Positions 38,353-49,860 of a DNA stretch of 64,000 bases are shown here, piece by piece (the stretch's first letter is position 1; each line of letters starts with the position of its first letter). Origin of the DNA: Neofusicoccum parvum. Taxonomy: Eukaryota; Ascomycota; Dothideomycetes; Botryosphaeriales; Botryosphaeriaceae. The notes beneath the pieces are model-generated. The model did no database searches, had not been told where the DNA came from, and saw only the letters and a list, made by a program, of their open reading frames with translations. The position numbers and the translations under genes were made by a program. The stretch covers positions 1,054,001 through 1,118,000 of the forward strand of contig CP087207.1 in assembly GCA_020912385.1 (NCBI GenBank), written 5' to 3'.

Positions 38353-39816
38353 ATGAGGCTCTCCACATTCGCGACCACCGCGTTGCTAGGCGCGGCAGGC
38401 GTCAAGGCTGCCATTACAGTCACATGGGAGGATGAGAGTACGTCGCTCCCAACCTCGACGCCGTTGATTCGCTGACGTCGCCTCTAGATTCCGTCAAGAC
38501 GGGCATGGAAACAGTCGCCAAAGGCATGACGCAGTACTACACCGGAAATAACCCAGGCGATGTGCCCGGCAACCTACCAGACCCCTACTACTGGTGGGAG
38601 GCCGGTGCCATGTTCGGCTCGTTGATCGACTACTGGTACTACACCGGAGACGATCAATTCAATGCCATCACCACCCAGGCCATGCTTCACCAGATCGGCC
38701 CGGACAACGACTACATGCCGCCCAACCAGTCCAAGACCCTCGGCAATGACGACCAAGGTTTCTGGGGCATGTCTGCCATGTCAGCTGCTGAGAACAGATA
38801 CCCTGACCCGCCGGATGGAAATCCCGGCTGGCTCGCCTTGGCACAAGCTGTCTTCAACACCCAAGTGCCTCGTTGGGACAACACGACGTGCGGCGGAGGC
38901 CTCAAGTGGCAGATCTTCACCTTCAATAACGGCTACAACTACAAGAACACCATTTCCCAGGGCTGCTTTTTCAATATCGCTTCTCGCCTTGCACGGTACA
39001 CCGGCAACACGACCTACTCGGATTGGGCGGAAACGGCTTGGGATTGGACTGTTGCCATCGGCTTGATGGACAAGAACTACCACTTCTACGACGGTACGGA
39101 TGACACCATCAACTGCACACAGATCAACCACATTCAGTGGACATACAACGCCGGTGTCTTCCTGTACGGCGCCGCAACCATGTGGAATATCGTAAGTAGC
39201 CAACGTTCAACCGGAAAGTTCAACAGTTCTAATACGCTTGCAGAGTGCCGAAGGCGGAGACGAGAACGGTGTATGGAGGGAGCGCCTCAACGGCGTCATC
39301 ACCGGCCTTGATGTCTTTTTCCAGCAGCCTTCCAATATCATGTACGAGGTCGCCTGCGAGCCCAACGGCAAATGCAACGTCGATCAAAGGTCGTTCAAGG
39401 CATATTTGTCCCGCTGGATGGCTGCCACGACCAAGGTTGCGCCCTGGACCACGGATTTGCTCGAACCCAAAATCCTCGCTTCCCGCGCGGCCGCCGTGTC
39501 CACCTGCACCGGTGGCGATGACGGCAACCAATGTGGCTTGAAGTGGACCGCGGGGTCTTTCGACGGCAGCACTGGTGTTGGCGAACAAATGGCTGTCCTT
39601 GAAATCATGGGCACCTCTATGATATCAAAGGTTGCAGGTCCTGTTACCAACTCGACTGGCGGTACCTCTCAGGGTGATCCATCTGCCGGCTCCAACAGCG
39701 CAAAGACTCCGACTGGCATCAACCCCATTTCCACGGGCGACAAGGCTGGTGCTGGTTTCCTTACTGCCGTGATTCTCATCGGCATTTGCGGCGGCGCCTA
39801 CTGGATGGTTGTTTAA
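38353..39816 (+). CDS. GPI-anchored mannan endo-1,6-alpha-mannosidase, GH76 (DFG5/DCW1 type)
   Basis: Cell-wall enzyme thought to cross-link GPI mannoproteins to glucan. Exons 38353-38437, 38488-39191 and 39244-39816 give 453 residues. Seen: a signal peptide ([19 protein letters not shown]), then the GH76 (alpha/alpha) barrel with [20 protein letters not shown], the paired catalytic aspartates in [38 protein letters not shown], and [16 protein letters not shown]. Toward the C-terminus there is [14 protein letters not shown] and [21 protein letters not shown] Ser/Thr/Gly linker and a hydrophobic tail ([20 protein letters not shown]) mark GPI attachment. N-glycosylation sites (NTT, NCT) are present. 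Length and motif order match fungal Dfg5 homologues. Confidence 0.95.
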
Positions 39817-40858
39817 GCCTGCAATCACGAAGACGATTTCCTTTATTCCTGGCGCATGCGCTTATGTTCGGGGTCGTAGCATTTACGCATTCCATGTTAC
39901 GGGAGGGAATTAGGCGCACAGCCTCTTTGCCTATAATTTTCTTGTTAGTGGTGCTCGTGAAGAAATGCGAGTGTTGGTCTCTGTGCCGGAAAGAAAACCT
40001 CTGGGTCAGGTGTTCTTTTGATGTTCTTGGGGATAAACCATCCGAGGAATCGGATGGATGGGTTCATAACGGTGTTTTGAAAATACCACGGTGCTATTCT
40101 TGACTTATGCCTTTCCTTTGGTTGGTGTGGCTTATTGGTTACTCAAATGGAGAACGCGCTTCTGTATGGAATCTAAACCATGTTCAACCTCAACATTTCT
40201 TCGCCTTGCGAGCGCCTACCACGGTGCGGCTGATTTGTGGGTGTGTGGCTGTGACGATTCAGGTGTCCGAAACCAGAAGATCAGCGTGGATGACGACCGC
40301 CAGCGTTGAAGGCGAGTGGCGTGGTCTGATGCTCGCCCGTCCGCGCCACGCGGTGCGCGCGTCTAAGAACACCATCCCATAGGCTCGAACCGGAACTGAG
40401 CATTCCACCACCTTTCTCTAACAGGCACAGTGCCAGGTGAACTCTGCCCCCGCAAATCATGCAACCGGGATGGTTTCAGTAGCCACCGTCTCCGCTCGAA
40501 TGAGTGGTCCCCGCTGCTTCATTTAGTAAACTCGCGCTCGCTCCTACCTGAACCCCGATTCAAAAGAATAGCAACAGGCAAGCAAAAACCTGGCCTCAGT
40601 ACGTGCTTGCTTGTAAGCCAACCAACCGGAGAAGAAGCCAGGCAGGACTGGTCGTCGAACGGCAGACGCTCGTTGGGCACGCACTCTCCCACTCGCTCAC
40701 AACCGCCATCAAAACAAAAACACGCTCTCTCGTCCATCCGTTCTTCATCCCGCACGACTTTCTTTAACCAACGACCCCGCTCCTCGTCCTAATTTCCCCC
40801 TCTTCTTCACCATCACCAAAAAAAAATACACACACCAACCAGACCTACCACAACCAAC
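39817..40858. other. Intergenic region with CA/CT-rich leader at its right end
   Basis: About 1 kb without a supported gene. From about 40780 to 40858 the + strand is C/A-rich (CACACACCAACCAGACCTACC), typical of a fungal leader, and it ends at the ATG at 40859. The left part is T-rich 3' flank of the mannosidase gene. Confidence 0.55.
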
Positions 40859-41380
40859 ATGGGCGTCCGACCAAGCCGCCACGTCAAACCCTTCGAGGGC
40901 ATCCCGCTCCTCACCGAGATGCAGCAGCTGCCCTCGAACGACAGGCCATCGCCAACCCCGCACGCCGTCCCCTCCGCCACCCACCGCTCCTCCGCCCCGG
41001 CGGCGCTGGACTACCCGCACCAGTCCAACTTCACCTTCTACAAGTCGGCCGTCCCGCCGCGGCACGCGCGGTCGCGGAAGCTGTCGAAGCTGCGACGGAT
41101 CATGCTGTGCGGGGGTGGCGGCAGCAGCAGCGGTTCCAGCGACGGCGGCGGCAGCTGGAGGGCGAGGAGGAGGGGTGGCAGGAAGGGGAGGGGCCAGGTG
41201 ACCCGGGGGCTGCGGGACGACGAGGACAACTTCAGCGTGGCGGACAGCTTCGCCAGCGAGACGGAGAGCCTGAAGAGCGGGAGCAGCGCCATTGTGAGCA
41301 TCCTCCACCGACCCAAGGGTGCCGCCCAGCCGTTTAGGGAATGTGAGCTGAAGAAGCGCAGAGTGTTGGACGACGAGTGA
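40859..41380 (+). CDS. Hypothetical protein, 173 aa, low-complexity
   Basis: A single open frame with no intron and a good leader. The protein starts MGVRPSRHVKPFEGIPLLTE. It has a Pro/Ser/His-rich segment, then NFTFYKSAVPPRHARSRKL, a Gly/Ser run (CGGGGSSSGSS), a basic Arg/Gly patch (RARRRGGRKGRG), and an acidic-serine stretch (DDEDNFSVADSFASETES). It ends ELKKRRVLDDE. No signal peptide or domain is visible. It looks like a disordered, possibly nuclear or phosphorylated protein. An antisense frame of 265 codons overlaps, but it lacks a leader and protein-like features. The call rests on the leader and on balanced non-repetitive ends. Confidence 0.55.
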   Translation: MGVRPSRHVKPFEGIPLLTEMQQLPSNDRPSPTPHAVPSATHRSSAPAALDYPHQSNFTFYKSAVPPRHARSRKLSKLRRIMLCGGGGSSSGSSDGGGSWRARRRGGRKGRGQVTRGLRDDEDNFSVADSFASETESLKSGSSAIVSILHRPKGAAQPFRECELKKRRVLDDE

Positions 41381-41683
41381 TTTTTTGAAGGGGGATCGCC
41401 CCTGTTCTCTGGTTGCGAGGGGAGACGATGATGGAGGGGAAGGAGGGTTGAGGAAGTTATGGAGGCTGTGTCGTTCGGAAGGGTCTGCTTTCGTTGCTGT
41501 ACACTTGCCCGGCTGGGACCGGAAGGAAACGAGAATACCCACATATCATTGACATCGGGACTTGGTTTGGTTCGGGAAGGGTATAGGTCTTTGGTGTTCT
41601 CGGAAAATAGGACGGCGTTGGTTGGGCTTTCTCTAGCTTTTCTCCGAACAAAACATTCAAACTACTTTCTTTTCTTTGGATGT
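41381..41683. other. Short convergent 3' region
   Basis: 303 bp between convergent stop codons. T/G-rich, no gene; it holds the 3' ends of both neighbours. Confidence 0.6.
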
Positions 41684-42924
41684 CTACTCCTTCGACTCTT
41701 GTTCTTTCTCTACAACGTCGACTACGAAGGCGCCACCGAGGAGGATCGCCGGCTCTTCGATGGAATGGTGCTCGTAGCTGCCATGACGAACAGTCAGTCT
41801 GCTGATAATGGAAATGTAGGGTTCAGAACACTGACCTCAAGGTTCCGACACCGCCAGCTTCGAGGATCAAAGCTGGGTTATCCGAGACGTCCTTCCCGAT
41901 CCACCGCGCCGCAAACGCGCGCAAAATGTGCCCGTGAGCCACGATCAATACGTCGTGCGGCTCAACCTCCTTCCTCGACTTCCCAATCGCCGGGCCGTGG
42001 AAGCGCGCGCGAATGTCTCTGATCACTTCATCCAGCCTCTTCGTAACGTCGGCAGGAGATCTATGCAGGGCCCTGGTCAGCACCTACTCGCACACACCGC
42101 CTCGTCTTCGCCGGTCTAGAACCGCCGCCTGCCCGCTCGCCCACCCGCCCCCAAAAATATCTCTGCGCTCCTCACGAAACTTCGGGCAAGCGCACGGCAA
42201 AAGGGCAGGAGCGAAGAAGACTCACTCTCCGCCCGGACATCCATCCTTCCAGATGTCCCACGACCCCTCGCCGCGCCGGGCCCGCTGCTCGCGGATCTGG
42301 GCACTGGTGAGGCCCTCGTAGTCGCCGTAGTCCCACTCGCGGATCTTGTCCGTCACCTGCACGCGCGCGTGGGTGCGGATCGCGTCGCCCGCGGCGGCGG
42401 CGTCGGCGTCGGCGTCGTGCTGCCAGGGCATGCGCTCGGCGCAGCCGAGGGAGAGCAGCTCGAGCGTGCGCTGGGCGCGCTTGCGTGGGGAGACATAGCT
42501 GGAAGAAGAGCGCGGTGGCGCATGGTGAGTCAGTGATGGAAGTGGTGCGATTATTCCTGGGGTGGTGCGTCGAGGTGGCAGTAGAGTGCGTTTGGAAGGA
42601 TTTAGGCGGACGGGTAATAGTGGAGTTCTGTGTCGTGGGGCGGCGGTGGCATGGAGAAGGGTGCAAAAATAGACGGCCTGGCTGCGAAGGATGCGGCGTG
42701 CCGTTATATTGGAAGGAGCGCTATCACCAAACCTACATGTGCGCGAGGCTCCGGGGCACGATCAAGCGGTCGTCGCCGACCAATGCCTTGCCGGTCGCCT
42801 TGATTCTGCGCTCGCCGTTGGCCGTTAACGGCAGCTCGGTGGTCCCCGTGTGGCGGCCGTTGAGCGACCATTCGGTCTCGCCGTGGCGGACGATGAAGAC
42901 GCGGGGCGTGCAGGCCGAGGTCAT
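41684..42924 (-). CDS. Histidine phosphatase, SHB17-like (sedoheptulose-1,7-bisphosphatase)
   Basis: Cytosolic phosphatase of the phosphoglycerate-mutase superfamily. The yeast homologue drives riboneogenesis by hydrolysing sedoheptulose-1,7-bisphosphate. Exons 42924-42737, 42498-42226, 42060-41836 and 41777-41684 on the minus strand give 259 residues. Seen: the phosphohistidine loop IVRHGETEWSLNGRHTGTT, then YVSPRKRAQRTLELL, REWDYGDYEGLTSAQIR, WDIWKDGCPGGESPADV, and the second catalytic block VLIVAHGHILRAFAARWIG. The C-terminal block is LEAGGVGTLSYEHHS. All four are joined in phase by short introns. The insert around WQHDADADAAAAG is Ala/Asp-rich. The motif set fits Shb17 better than a glycolytic mutase. 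Confidence 0.9.
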
Positions 42925-43397
42925 GGCGGGCGGTTGCGGGCGGTTGGGGCGTGTCTGGCGGAGGGCGGAGGAGGAGCGGGCGGGCAGCAGAAGAGCAGAA
43001 GAAGGACAGGAGCCGGCCTGCCGCCGGGGATTTGCATGATGACGGAGGCGTGATGGGCTTCGGAGGTTGCTGATCAAGACGATGACATCGTTGCCGTGGC
43101 CGCTCTGGTGGGGTGGGCCTGCGCCTGGGCCCGGCTTCTCCGCGCCCCACGCTGCACCGCCGGCCGGCGTCGCTTTCTTCACGGATCCTTCGGGAACGCT
43201 TGTCTAGTGCAGTCGGCGCCTATGCAGGAGCCAAATGGGATGGGTCATTAACTAAGCTAGGGTCGTATCTCGTTCGCTGAAGGTCCCGCCCGAGGCCGTA
43301 AATAGAGTATCGTGAATGAACGCCGGGTAGGCGTCCGGCAGAAAGGTAGAGGTCCCCAACACCAGTGTCCGTGGACATGAGTCGCAACGCATTCCCC
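42925..43397. promoter_or_regulatory. Upstream region of the SHB17-like gene
   Basis: About 470 bp, GC-rich near the start codon and more balanced toward 43397. It separates two minus-strand genes, so it holds the promoter of one and the 3' end of the other. Open frames here lack protein features. Confidence 0.5.
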
Positions 43398-44006
43398 TCA
43401 CATGTAGTCCTTCTCCTTCATCTTCCCCCACATCGATGCTTCTTCCTTGCGCCCCCGGCGCGAGCCGAGCTTCGACTTGAACGACATGACCGAGCCCTGA
43501 TTGTTCGCAGCGCGTGTCAGTAAGGTTGATCCATGCTGGTAAAACTGGAGCTGCCGGACCCAGACGCTCGAACTTACCAGAATAAGGAATGGGAGCGGCC
43601 TGGCCTTCTCCTTCGGCTTGTCCTTCTCGCTCTCCTCCTCCTCTTCCTCCAGCTCGCTGAGGATCTCGCTGAAGTCTGTCGCAGGGCTCTTCAGGCCCGC
43701 GCTCGACGCGCTCGACGCACTGCCGGTCCGCGTGGTGCGCGGCAGAAGTGGACCGCCATCCCACCCGGCTGGTGCTTGGGAAAAAGGTGTCAGTGATCTG
43801 GGTGCGGGGCATTGGGTGGAACAGGGCTGAAGCAGCGTACATTTCTCCAGCTTGCCGTAGGCGGAGCCGCTGGCGCTCGTGTATTCCTGGCCCGAGCCGT
43901 CGCGGAAGGTGTACTTGCCGCTGTCGGCGTCGTAGCCAACGCGCGTCATGCCGGAGGGCAGACGGTAGGCGTCCTCATCGTAGCTGGACCAGCGTTTGGC
44001 GCTCAT
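43398..44006 (-). CDS. Conserved-looking hypothetical protein, 151 aa
   Basis: Exons 44006-43841, 43768-43578 and 43496-43398 on the minus strand join in phase. The N-terminus has a small beta-rich motif: LPSGMTRVGYDADSGKYTFR followed by DGSGQEYTSASGSAYGKLEK. This 'YDAD..YTFRD' pattern recalls small fungal proteins I have seen but cannot name. The middle is Ser/Thr/Gly-rich, then highly acidic (ELEEEEEESEKDKPKEKARP), and the end is basic (SFKSKLGSRRGRKEEASMW, GKMKEKDYM). There is no signal peptide. Introns are 72 and 81 nt with normal ends. Function is unknown. Confidence 0.75.
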   Translation of the reverse strand: MSAKRWSSYDEDAYRLPSGMTRVGYDADSGKYTFRDGSGQEYTSASGSAYGKLEKCTLLQPCSTQCPAPRSLTPFSQAPAGWDGGPLLPRTTRTGSASSASSAGLKSPATDFSEILSELEEEEEESEKDKPKEKARPLPFLILVSSSVWVRQLQFYQHGSTLLTRAANNQGSVMSFKSKLGSRRGRKEEASMWGKMKEKDYM

Positions 44007-47000
44007 GGTCGCGTGGGCATGTCAGAGAGGAAGAGAGACGGTGGGAGTGGTGAGATGGCACGAGCGGTAAGCGGATGCGCGAGTAGATATATATGGAGCC
44101 TGCCAGTGCGCGGCTAGAACGTGGACGGACAGGCAGGTCGAACACGACGGGAAGGATGAGGTGGCGTAGTCAGCCCGGCCGCGACGCAAGGCCAGGCTCG
44201 ACAGCATATATAGCTGGGCCCGGCAGATAAGGTTTGCCTTGGGGGCGATGTTGTGGAGCAGCGGCGGGCTGTTCTCTGGAATCTCTGGTGCTACGCGAGG
44301 CAGTGCTACCGGCGATGAAACGGAGGCGGGCGGTGGTACGCAACTGACCATGGCACTCGGGGGGGACGGGCCGCAACCGGCTTATCACGTCTCCACCGCG
44401 CGCCAGCAGCTGCGATAAGAATGGCCTCCTCAGGCAGACGCCGCCGTGCTGATCCCGATTGACTCTGCGCTTCGCCCATGCCTCCTCGCCGTTTGCCGTC
44501 GCTGGATGCACGCTGCCACTGCCACTGCCCGGCCGCTGCCTGTGCGGCCTCAACGAGCGCCATGCAGCTTCCTTGCAACACGTCACACCCGCCGCCACCA
44601 GAATTTTGTCGCGCGTTGCCTGGGAGGTCGACGTCTGGGCCAGCTTCAGAGCCATCCGGCGACGAGACACCGAGAGGCTCTCGCGAGCCCGTCTCCGCGA
44701 GGACAATGGCGACGCGGTCAGAAGTGATGCGTTGTCTCTCGCTTGCCGAGGAATGTGTCACCCGTTGCCATAGCGTTGCCTGAGCGGACGACTGGCAGAC
44801 ACACGAGAGCTCGCTCGCAGTCGAGTCGCGCCCCCGGTTGCTGAGCAGTAGGCAGATCGCCAGAGGACGACTGTCTTAAATGATCAGCTATGGGTCGGCA
44901 AAGCTGGCTGTGGCCAATAGGCGACTCGCCGCAGAACCTCCGATCCCCCCACTGAGGCGCTGTCTTTACCGCATCCAGTAATTTTTCGTCCGCGGCGAGA
45001 GGAGAGCACCCTTCCATTGTGAACCGCAGCCGCAACTGCACGGAATCCTCGCGGTCATCGATGCGTGAGATGGCTACAGAACCGTGCTCTTGCAGTGCAT
45101 GGGAAGAAGCAAAGCATGGTCGACGTCTCCATCGCGCAAACGGAAGGAGGGACAGCCTCCTAATTGATCAGGTGGTTTCACACGAGAAGGGGCTATGCAG
45201 TTGTTCCCGCTGCATGGCGTCGACTATCTGTGAGGTTGAGATAGCATGCGAGATGCAGGGTGGCTGGTTTGCTTTTTGGGCGCCGCCGATCAACCGGCCC
45301 CAAGCACCACGAATCCTCCACCCAACGTCTGGAACCCATGTCGAACGGTACCAAGCTTCGGGACAGGCTAGTCAAGCCACCCTCGCCTTGTTGAATGCAC
45401 TGTGCGTGTATGTGAGATGTCATGACTGTTGATCGTTCATTCTTGGGGCCAACGTCTACAGGCCCTCGTCTGGCGTACCGGCTATGTAACGAGATGTTGT
45501 AGAGAAGAAGCTGACTTTAAATTGAACTTGTGGGACCCATCCATCTACACGGGTTTCTTCTCTGCACCTGTCTCTCGTAGGCGGATGAACAAATGCATGC
45601 GCTCCTCGTCATGGAGTAACTCCCCCATGACACTTGAAAGAATGTTCCTTCCGTGAATCCAAGACCAGTTTTCCCTTGCCAAACTTCAGCCAGCCGGTTG
45701 TTTTAAGGAAATGGAAGAAACTTTGGTTGTGAAACACGGCGGGGCGGATGTACCTTCTCAAGCGCGCCGCCCTCTCCAACTGCGAGGCTCCCTCTTGGTC
45801 CATTTCACGCATTCTTATCATGAGCGTTTCCCGGAAGAGAATTCTGTTCTTGCCCACCGATATTTTCGCACTGCATGTTAGATTTCTGTAGAAAAGTAAA
45901 GGTAAGTTGCTTACTAAGTTCCCGCGCGAGAACGAATTAAATGTGAGGGCATCTCTTACACCAGGTCAAAACGATGCCTGTGCGTGAATTCCTCTCTCCC
46001 CTCATCGAGAAGCCCTACAAACGGTGTATTATCACATATTCATTTCTCCAAGACTATTTGGTATTCATTAAAAATTGGTTAGTCCACCTCTTGATCAAAG
46101 TAGCTAATGGATTCCTTACTTCAAGCAAACGGTAGAAGATGAAAGACTTGTCCATGAAATCTGCGCAGAATTGAACATGCTTCGTGATGAAGTGTAATAA
46201 GCATAACTCGACGTCTCTGAGGTTAGTCATTTACCAGTACGTGTTGTTGTTAATCAACCTACATATGTTGTCATTTCTAAGGGCGTACTGTCCTTTTGAG
46301 GTCAAGGTCTCCCTCAGCCCCAGCTACATTGCATCGTCAGAATATATCGTCCTTACAATATTAGTGTTATAATTGAGCTCACATACATGATCAATTGCGC
46401 AGGACTTGAAAGCCTCCGCGACTGTAGGATCTGCTCAGCCTCACACCGGTAGCGACCCTTCACTGTTGCGGATGACGTTAGGAAAGGAGCTCGTAGCTAA
46501 GCAATTTGAAGCAGCGCAACATCACAAAAACAGTTCATCGCTGCAAAGGCAGCAGGTCTGGGAACAGGATTCTGGATGAACCTTCATTCTTACTTATGCG
46601 CGCGAGATATGTGTTCATAACTTCACAATTGCGAGATGAATTACCATCTCGAGACCTGCGCAATCATTGCCTTCAATTGATCATGTGCAATGTCTATCTG
46701 ATTGTATGGAGCTAGTTTGTCCTGATATCCGGTAGGTACATAAGTTCCCATGTGTCTCAATTGTCAAAAGGCGTTCCAAACCAACACCGTACTGCCCCAA
46801 GATTCTCCCACGATCCGTTAACGGCGCCAAACCAACTTCCTCTACTTTTCTTGGCCTATCTATTTATCCACTTACTTGACTACAGCAATTTCCTGTGCCT
46901 TAACTATTTGTCCGAAGAGATGCGTGCTTGCGAAGATGAAGGGACACTAGTAGCTTGAGCCGTCCGTCTTTCATGTGATACGAACTGCTGTTTCCGTAGA

Positions 47001-49650
47001 ATTTTATTAGAGCCTGTGATTGACACTCATTGCTGAGAAGTACCTTAAGTAACGTTATAATTGTTTTTGTTCTATGGATGATCACCGGACCATGCTTCGT
47101 CTTCAGTCGTCCCATCCTCCTATGGAAAACTCTGGTAAATGATTCCTATTTCCTCAGCCGGTGTTCCGCTGAGATGAGTGGAGGCCTGCCTAACGTGAAA
47201 ACCTCTACTGTAAAATGGTCATCCTGTCGGTATACTTATGATGCCTGATTCTACGTGCCTTGCGTATTTTAATGACCTTACCGGATGTATTTCTAAGAAA
47301 ACGAAGGGCTCGTCATGGAATGTGAGAACAAAAATGGCTGGCGAACGCACTCAAGGCGGACTCGGCGCGATTATCGACAGGCAACAGGGGAGATAACGAG
47401 AGAGAGAGTGCGGAGATGTGCTGAAATGAAGCATGGCAAATGATAAAACTTATTCTGAAGAAGTCACGGAGGTTGAGTTGGATTATTTGAGACCAGTTGG
47501 GTAGCTGAAAGCGTGAGGGATGGACGGTAAAGTGAGGGGTAAGTAATTGACGGCACATTGATCTATAACCCTCTTGTGGAACATCTGAGGGAAATCTCCA
47601 GCCATACGTATGGCGGAGGTGCTGCATCTCAGTTATCTCGACTGGCATCAGCACAGTCTCAAAAACCCCGGCTTTTGGAGTAGAGACACGAAGCGGAAAA
47701 TGACTGTCAAGAAGAGTGACTAGAGAATCCCTTAGGCAATAGTGTAGGACCAGGAGCTTTCGGCTCAATCAACGGCCATCCAGAATATTATGAAGCGCCT
47801 GAACATTAATCATCAGAAAGGTTGGTGGTCGGCGTCCAGAGAGGTTCTGGAAAAACTCAAAATACCGCGGGGGAAATCAACGTAACTGAGCCAGAAGCTC
47901 AAGCTCGATACTAGCCATGATCATGGCAGGTCTTTCATGCGCCCGATGAACCAAATATGATGATGAAAAATAGATGTGGCCGAAGATACAATTGATTGAA
48001 AAGATAAGTATGTTTGCCCCTTGGAGTACGAAAGGCAAAGACGGTCGGCAAAGGCACCACCTCCTCTGTAACTTGGTTCTTGGGGTGCACATACGTAAAG
48101 AAGTGCCAAAGTGTACGTGTATGTCATCTAGCCTTCACGCCGGCTCCATTTTGCCTTTCGGCTTAGACCGAATGGCTGTGGGCGCCTGACACAGTGCTCG
48201 TGAGGCGACCAGCCACAGCCACACCGCAAGAAAAAGGGGAACGCGGCTCAACAGGAAGTATTGAATCAAGCCGCCCAGGCAATTACTTAACCAAGAAGGC
48301 AGAAGTGCCTTGCAGCTTGCTAAAGGTAGCTGCATCGGAAGAAGGCAACACAATCGACGACGATCGGAAGCGGCTGAATAAAGTCAATCGCCGTTTCCCG
48401 TACAGTGCGTGTGTGGTCCCTGCATACGATCATTAGCCCGATGCTGCAGGCCGGAGGTACCGGCTGATGGTAGTGCCTGGCCGGCCCGGCGGGTGCCACA
48501 GTCTCCGAACGTACCACCTTCTTCCCGTATCTAAATATAGTACTTCGACCAGAGCTTCCGATGGTGGGGCTGTCTTGCGTGTCCGATGACCCTGCATCTC
48601 GAGCCACGCGGTGAGAAGCAACCGCACGGGCAGCTGCACCAGCTGACGTGCCGGCTCATTGAAGGGCGGGAGCGCTACAGGGAGCAATAGTGCCAGCGTC
48701 CCAGCAGAGATAAGGACACGCACGGATGCATGCAAGCGCAGCCACGTCGTGTCAGGGGAACAATAATCCCCGACGCAAGACTCAGGAGAAGGCTCAGGCA
48801 CAAGAGAGTGATGTGAGGCCAAGACTGGGGAAGCCAGAAGTGCATTACTAATTTTAGCCTCATTTCCCCAGCTCTATCCCCTGTACGCGACACGCGTAAA
48901 CGCCAGGAACACCAGACTACACGCTGGACCCTTGCTAAGAAGAACGAAAACCCAAAATCATGACCAAAATCATGCGCGTCATCCAGGGTCGCCTAACAGA
49001 CCGACGATTCCCTTGCCAAAGATGACGGCATCAGCGTCCAAACTTTCCGAGAGCTTACTGGTTTCGGTTGCTTTCCATTAGCCTTTCCCCCCTTTTTGGT
49101 GAACCTGTCTAGAACTTTTTTTGCATTTTGGTTGTCCGCGCGTGGTTGACGTAGGAGAATTCAGTCGATGCCATTGCGTGTCCGCATGGCTTGCCAAATT
49201 TGGGAATTGATTGCGTGGAGGTGTCGGATGGCGAGGATTCAGGCATTTGAGGTCGGTAGTTGGAGAAGAAGTGGTAGGTGGCAGAGAGATCCTTGGGGGT
49301 CGTCGTCTGTCCGTGGTTCAATGATTAAGATGTTGTAAGGTTGGTCGTTGGGTCAAGTAAAGCCTCGCAACTGCAGCACAGCTCCAATATCGCAGATATG
49401 GAGGGTGCAACTGCTGAGGCCAATAGCGTAGAGTCGATTAGGTATTTGTCGATATATATTATACACGGCGGTAAGGGCGATTATGGTGATCAGCTCTCAC
49501 ACTAAGCAGTTTGGGTGGGTGCTGCGTGCGAGGGTGAGGTTGAAGGGAATTCGTGGTCGTGTGTTGTCTGTCCTGCATGTCAGCATGCGCTGATGCAAAA
49601 GCAGCGAATGGCGTTACTTACCATAAAAGAATACATATCGCATAGTTCTG
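44007..49650. other. 5.6-kb gene-poor region, partly AT-rich
   Basis: No gene is supported. From 44.0 to about 45.3 kb it is GC-rich with featureless overlapping frames. From about 45.4 to 48.0 kb it is clearly more AT-rich, with frequent stops in all frames and no frame above about 150 codons. That pattern would suit old, mutated repeat DNA, though no transposon ends or domains can be read. A small frame at 49109-49321 (-) is unsupported. Confidence 0.5.
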
Positions 49651-49860
49651 TTATGAGGACTTCCTCTGGGACGAGAGCCAACCGCCGCTTGCCTGGGTGC
49701 TTCCCCTGCGGTCCTGAGACGCTCCGCTGCTGGTGTAGCGGGAGGAGGCGTCCCTGGAGGAGGGGGCGCGCGCGGACTGTCCGGGCTGGTTGCAGTAGGG
49801 GCACTGCTGGCGCAAGTACTTGCCGTACCAGCAACCGGGAGCGCAGGTGGAGCCGGCCAT
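49651..49860 (-). CDS. Possible small Cys-containing protein, 69 aa
   Basis: A minus-strand frame begins at an ATG preceded by a CCACCACTTCCACCACA leader. The N-terminus MAGSTCAPGCWYGKYL with QQCPYCNQPGQ has four cysteines in a pattern that could bind metal, and the rest is Ser/Arg/Gln-rich. A well-formed intron (about 49575-49621: GTAAGT, branch GCTGAC, ATGCAG) lies just downstream, so either the 3' UTR is spliced or the coding end differs from my call. I do not recognise a family. Confidence 0.4.
   Translation of the reverse strand: MAGSTCAPGCWYGKYLRQQCPYCNQPGQSARAPSSRDASSRYTSSGASQDRRGSTQASGGWLSSQRKSS

Noticed and set aside
40381..40450. GGTTCGAGCC-like sequence (minus strand) resembling a tRNA T-arm
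   Set aside because: No acceptor stem, D-arm or anticodon stem of correct spacing could be built around it.
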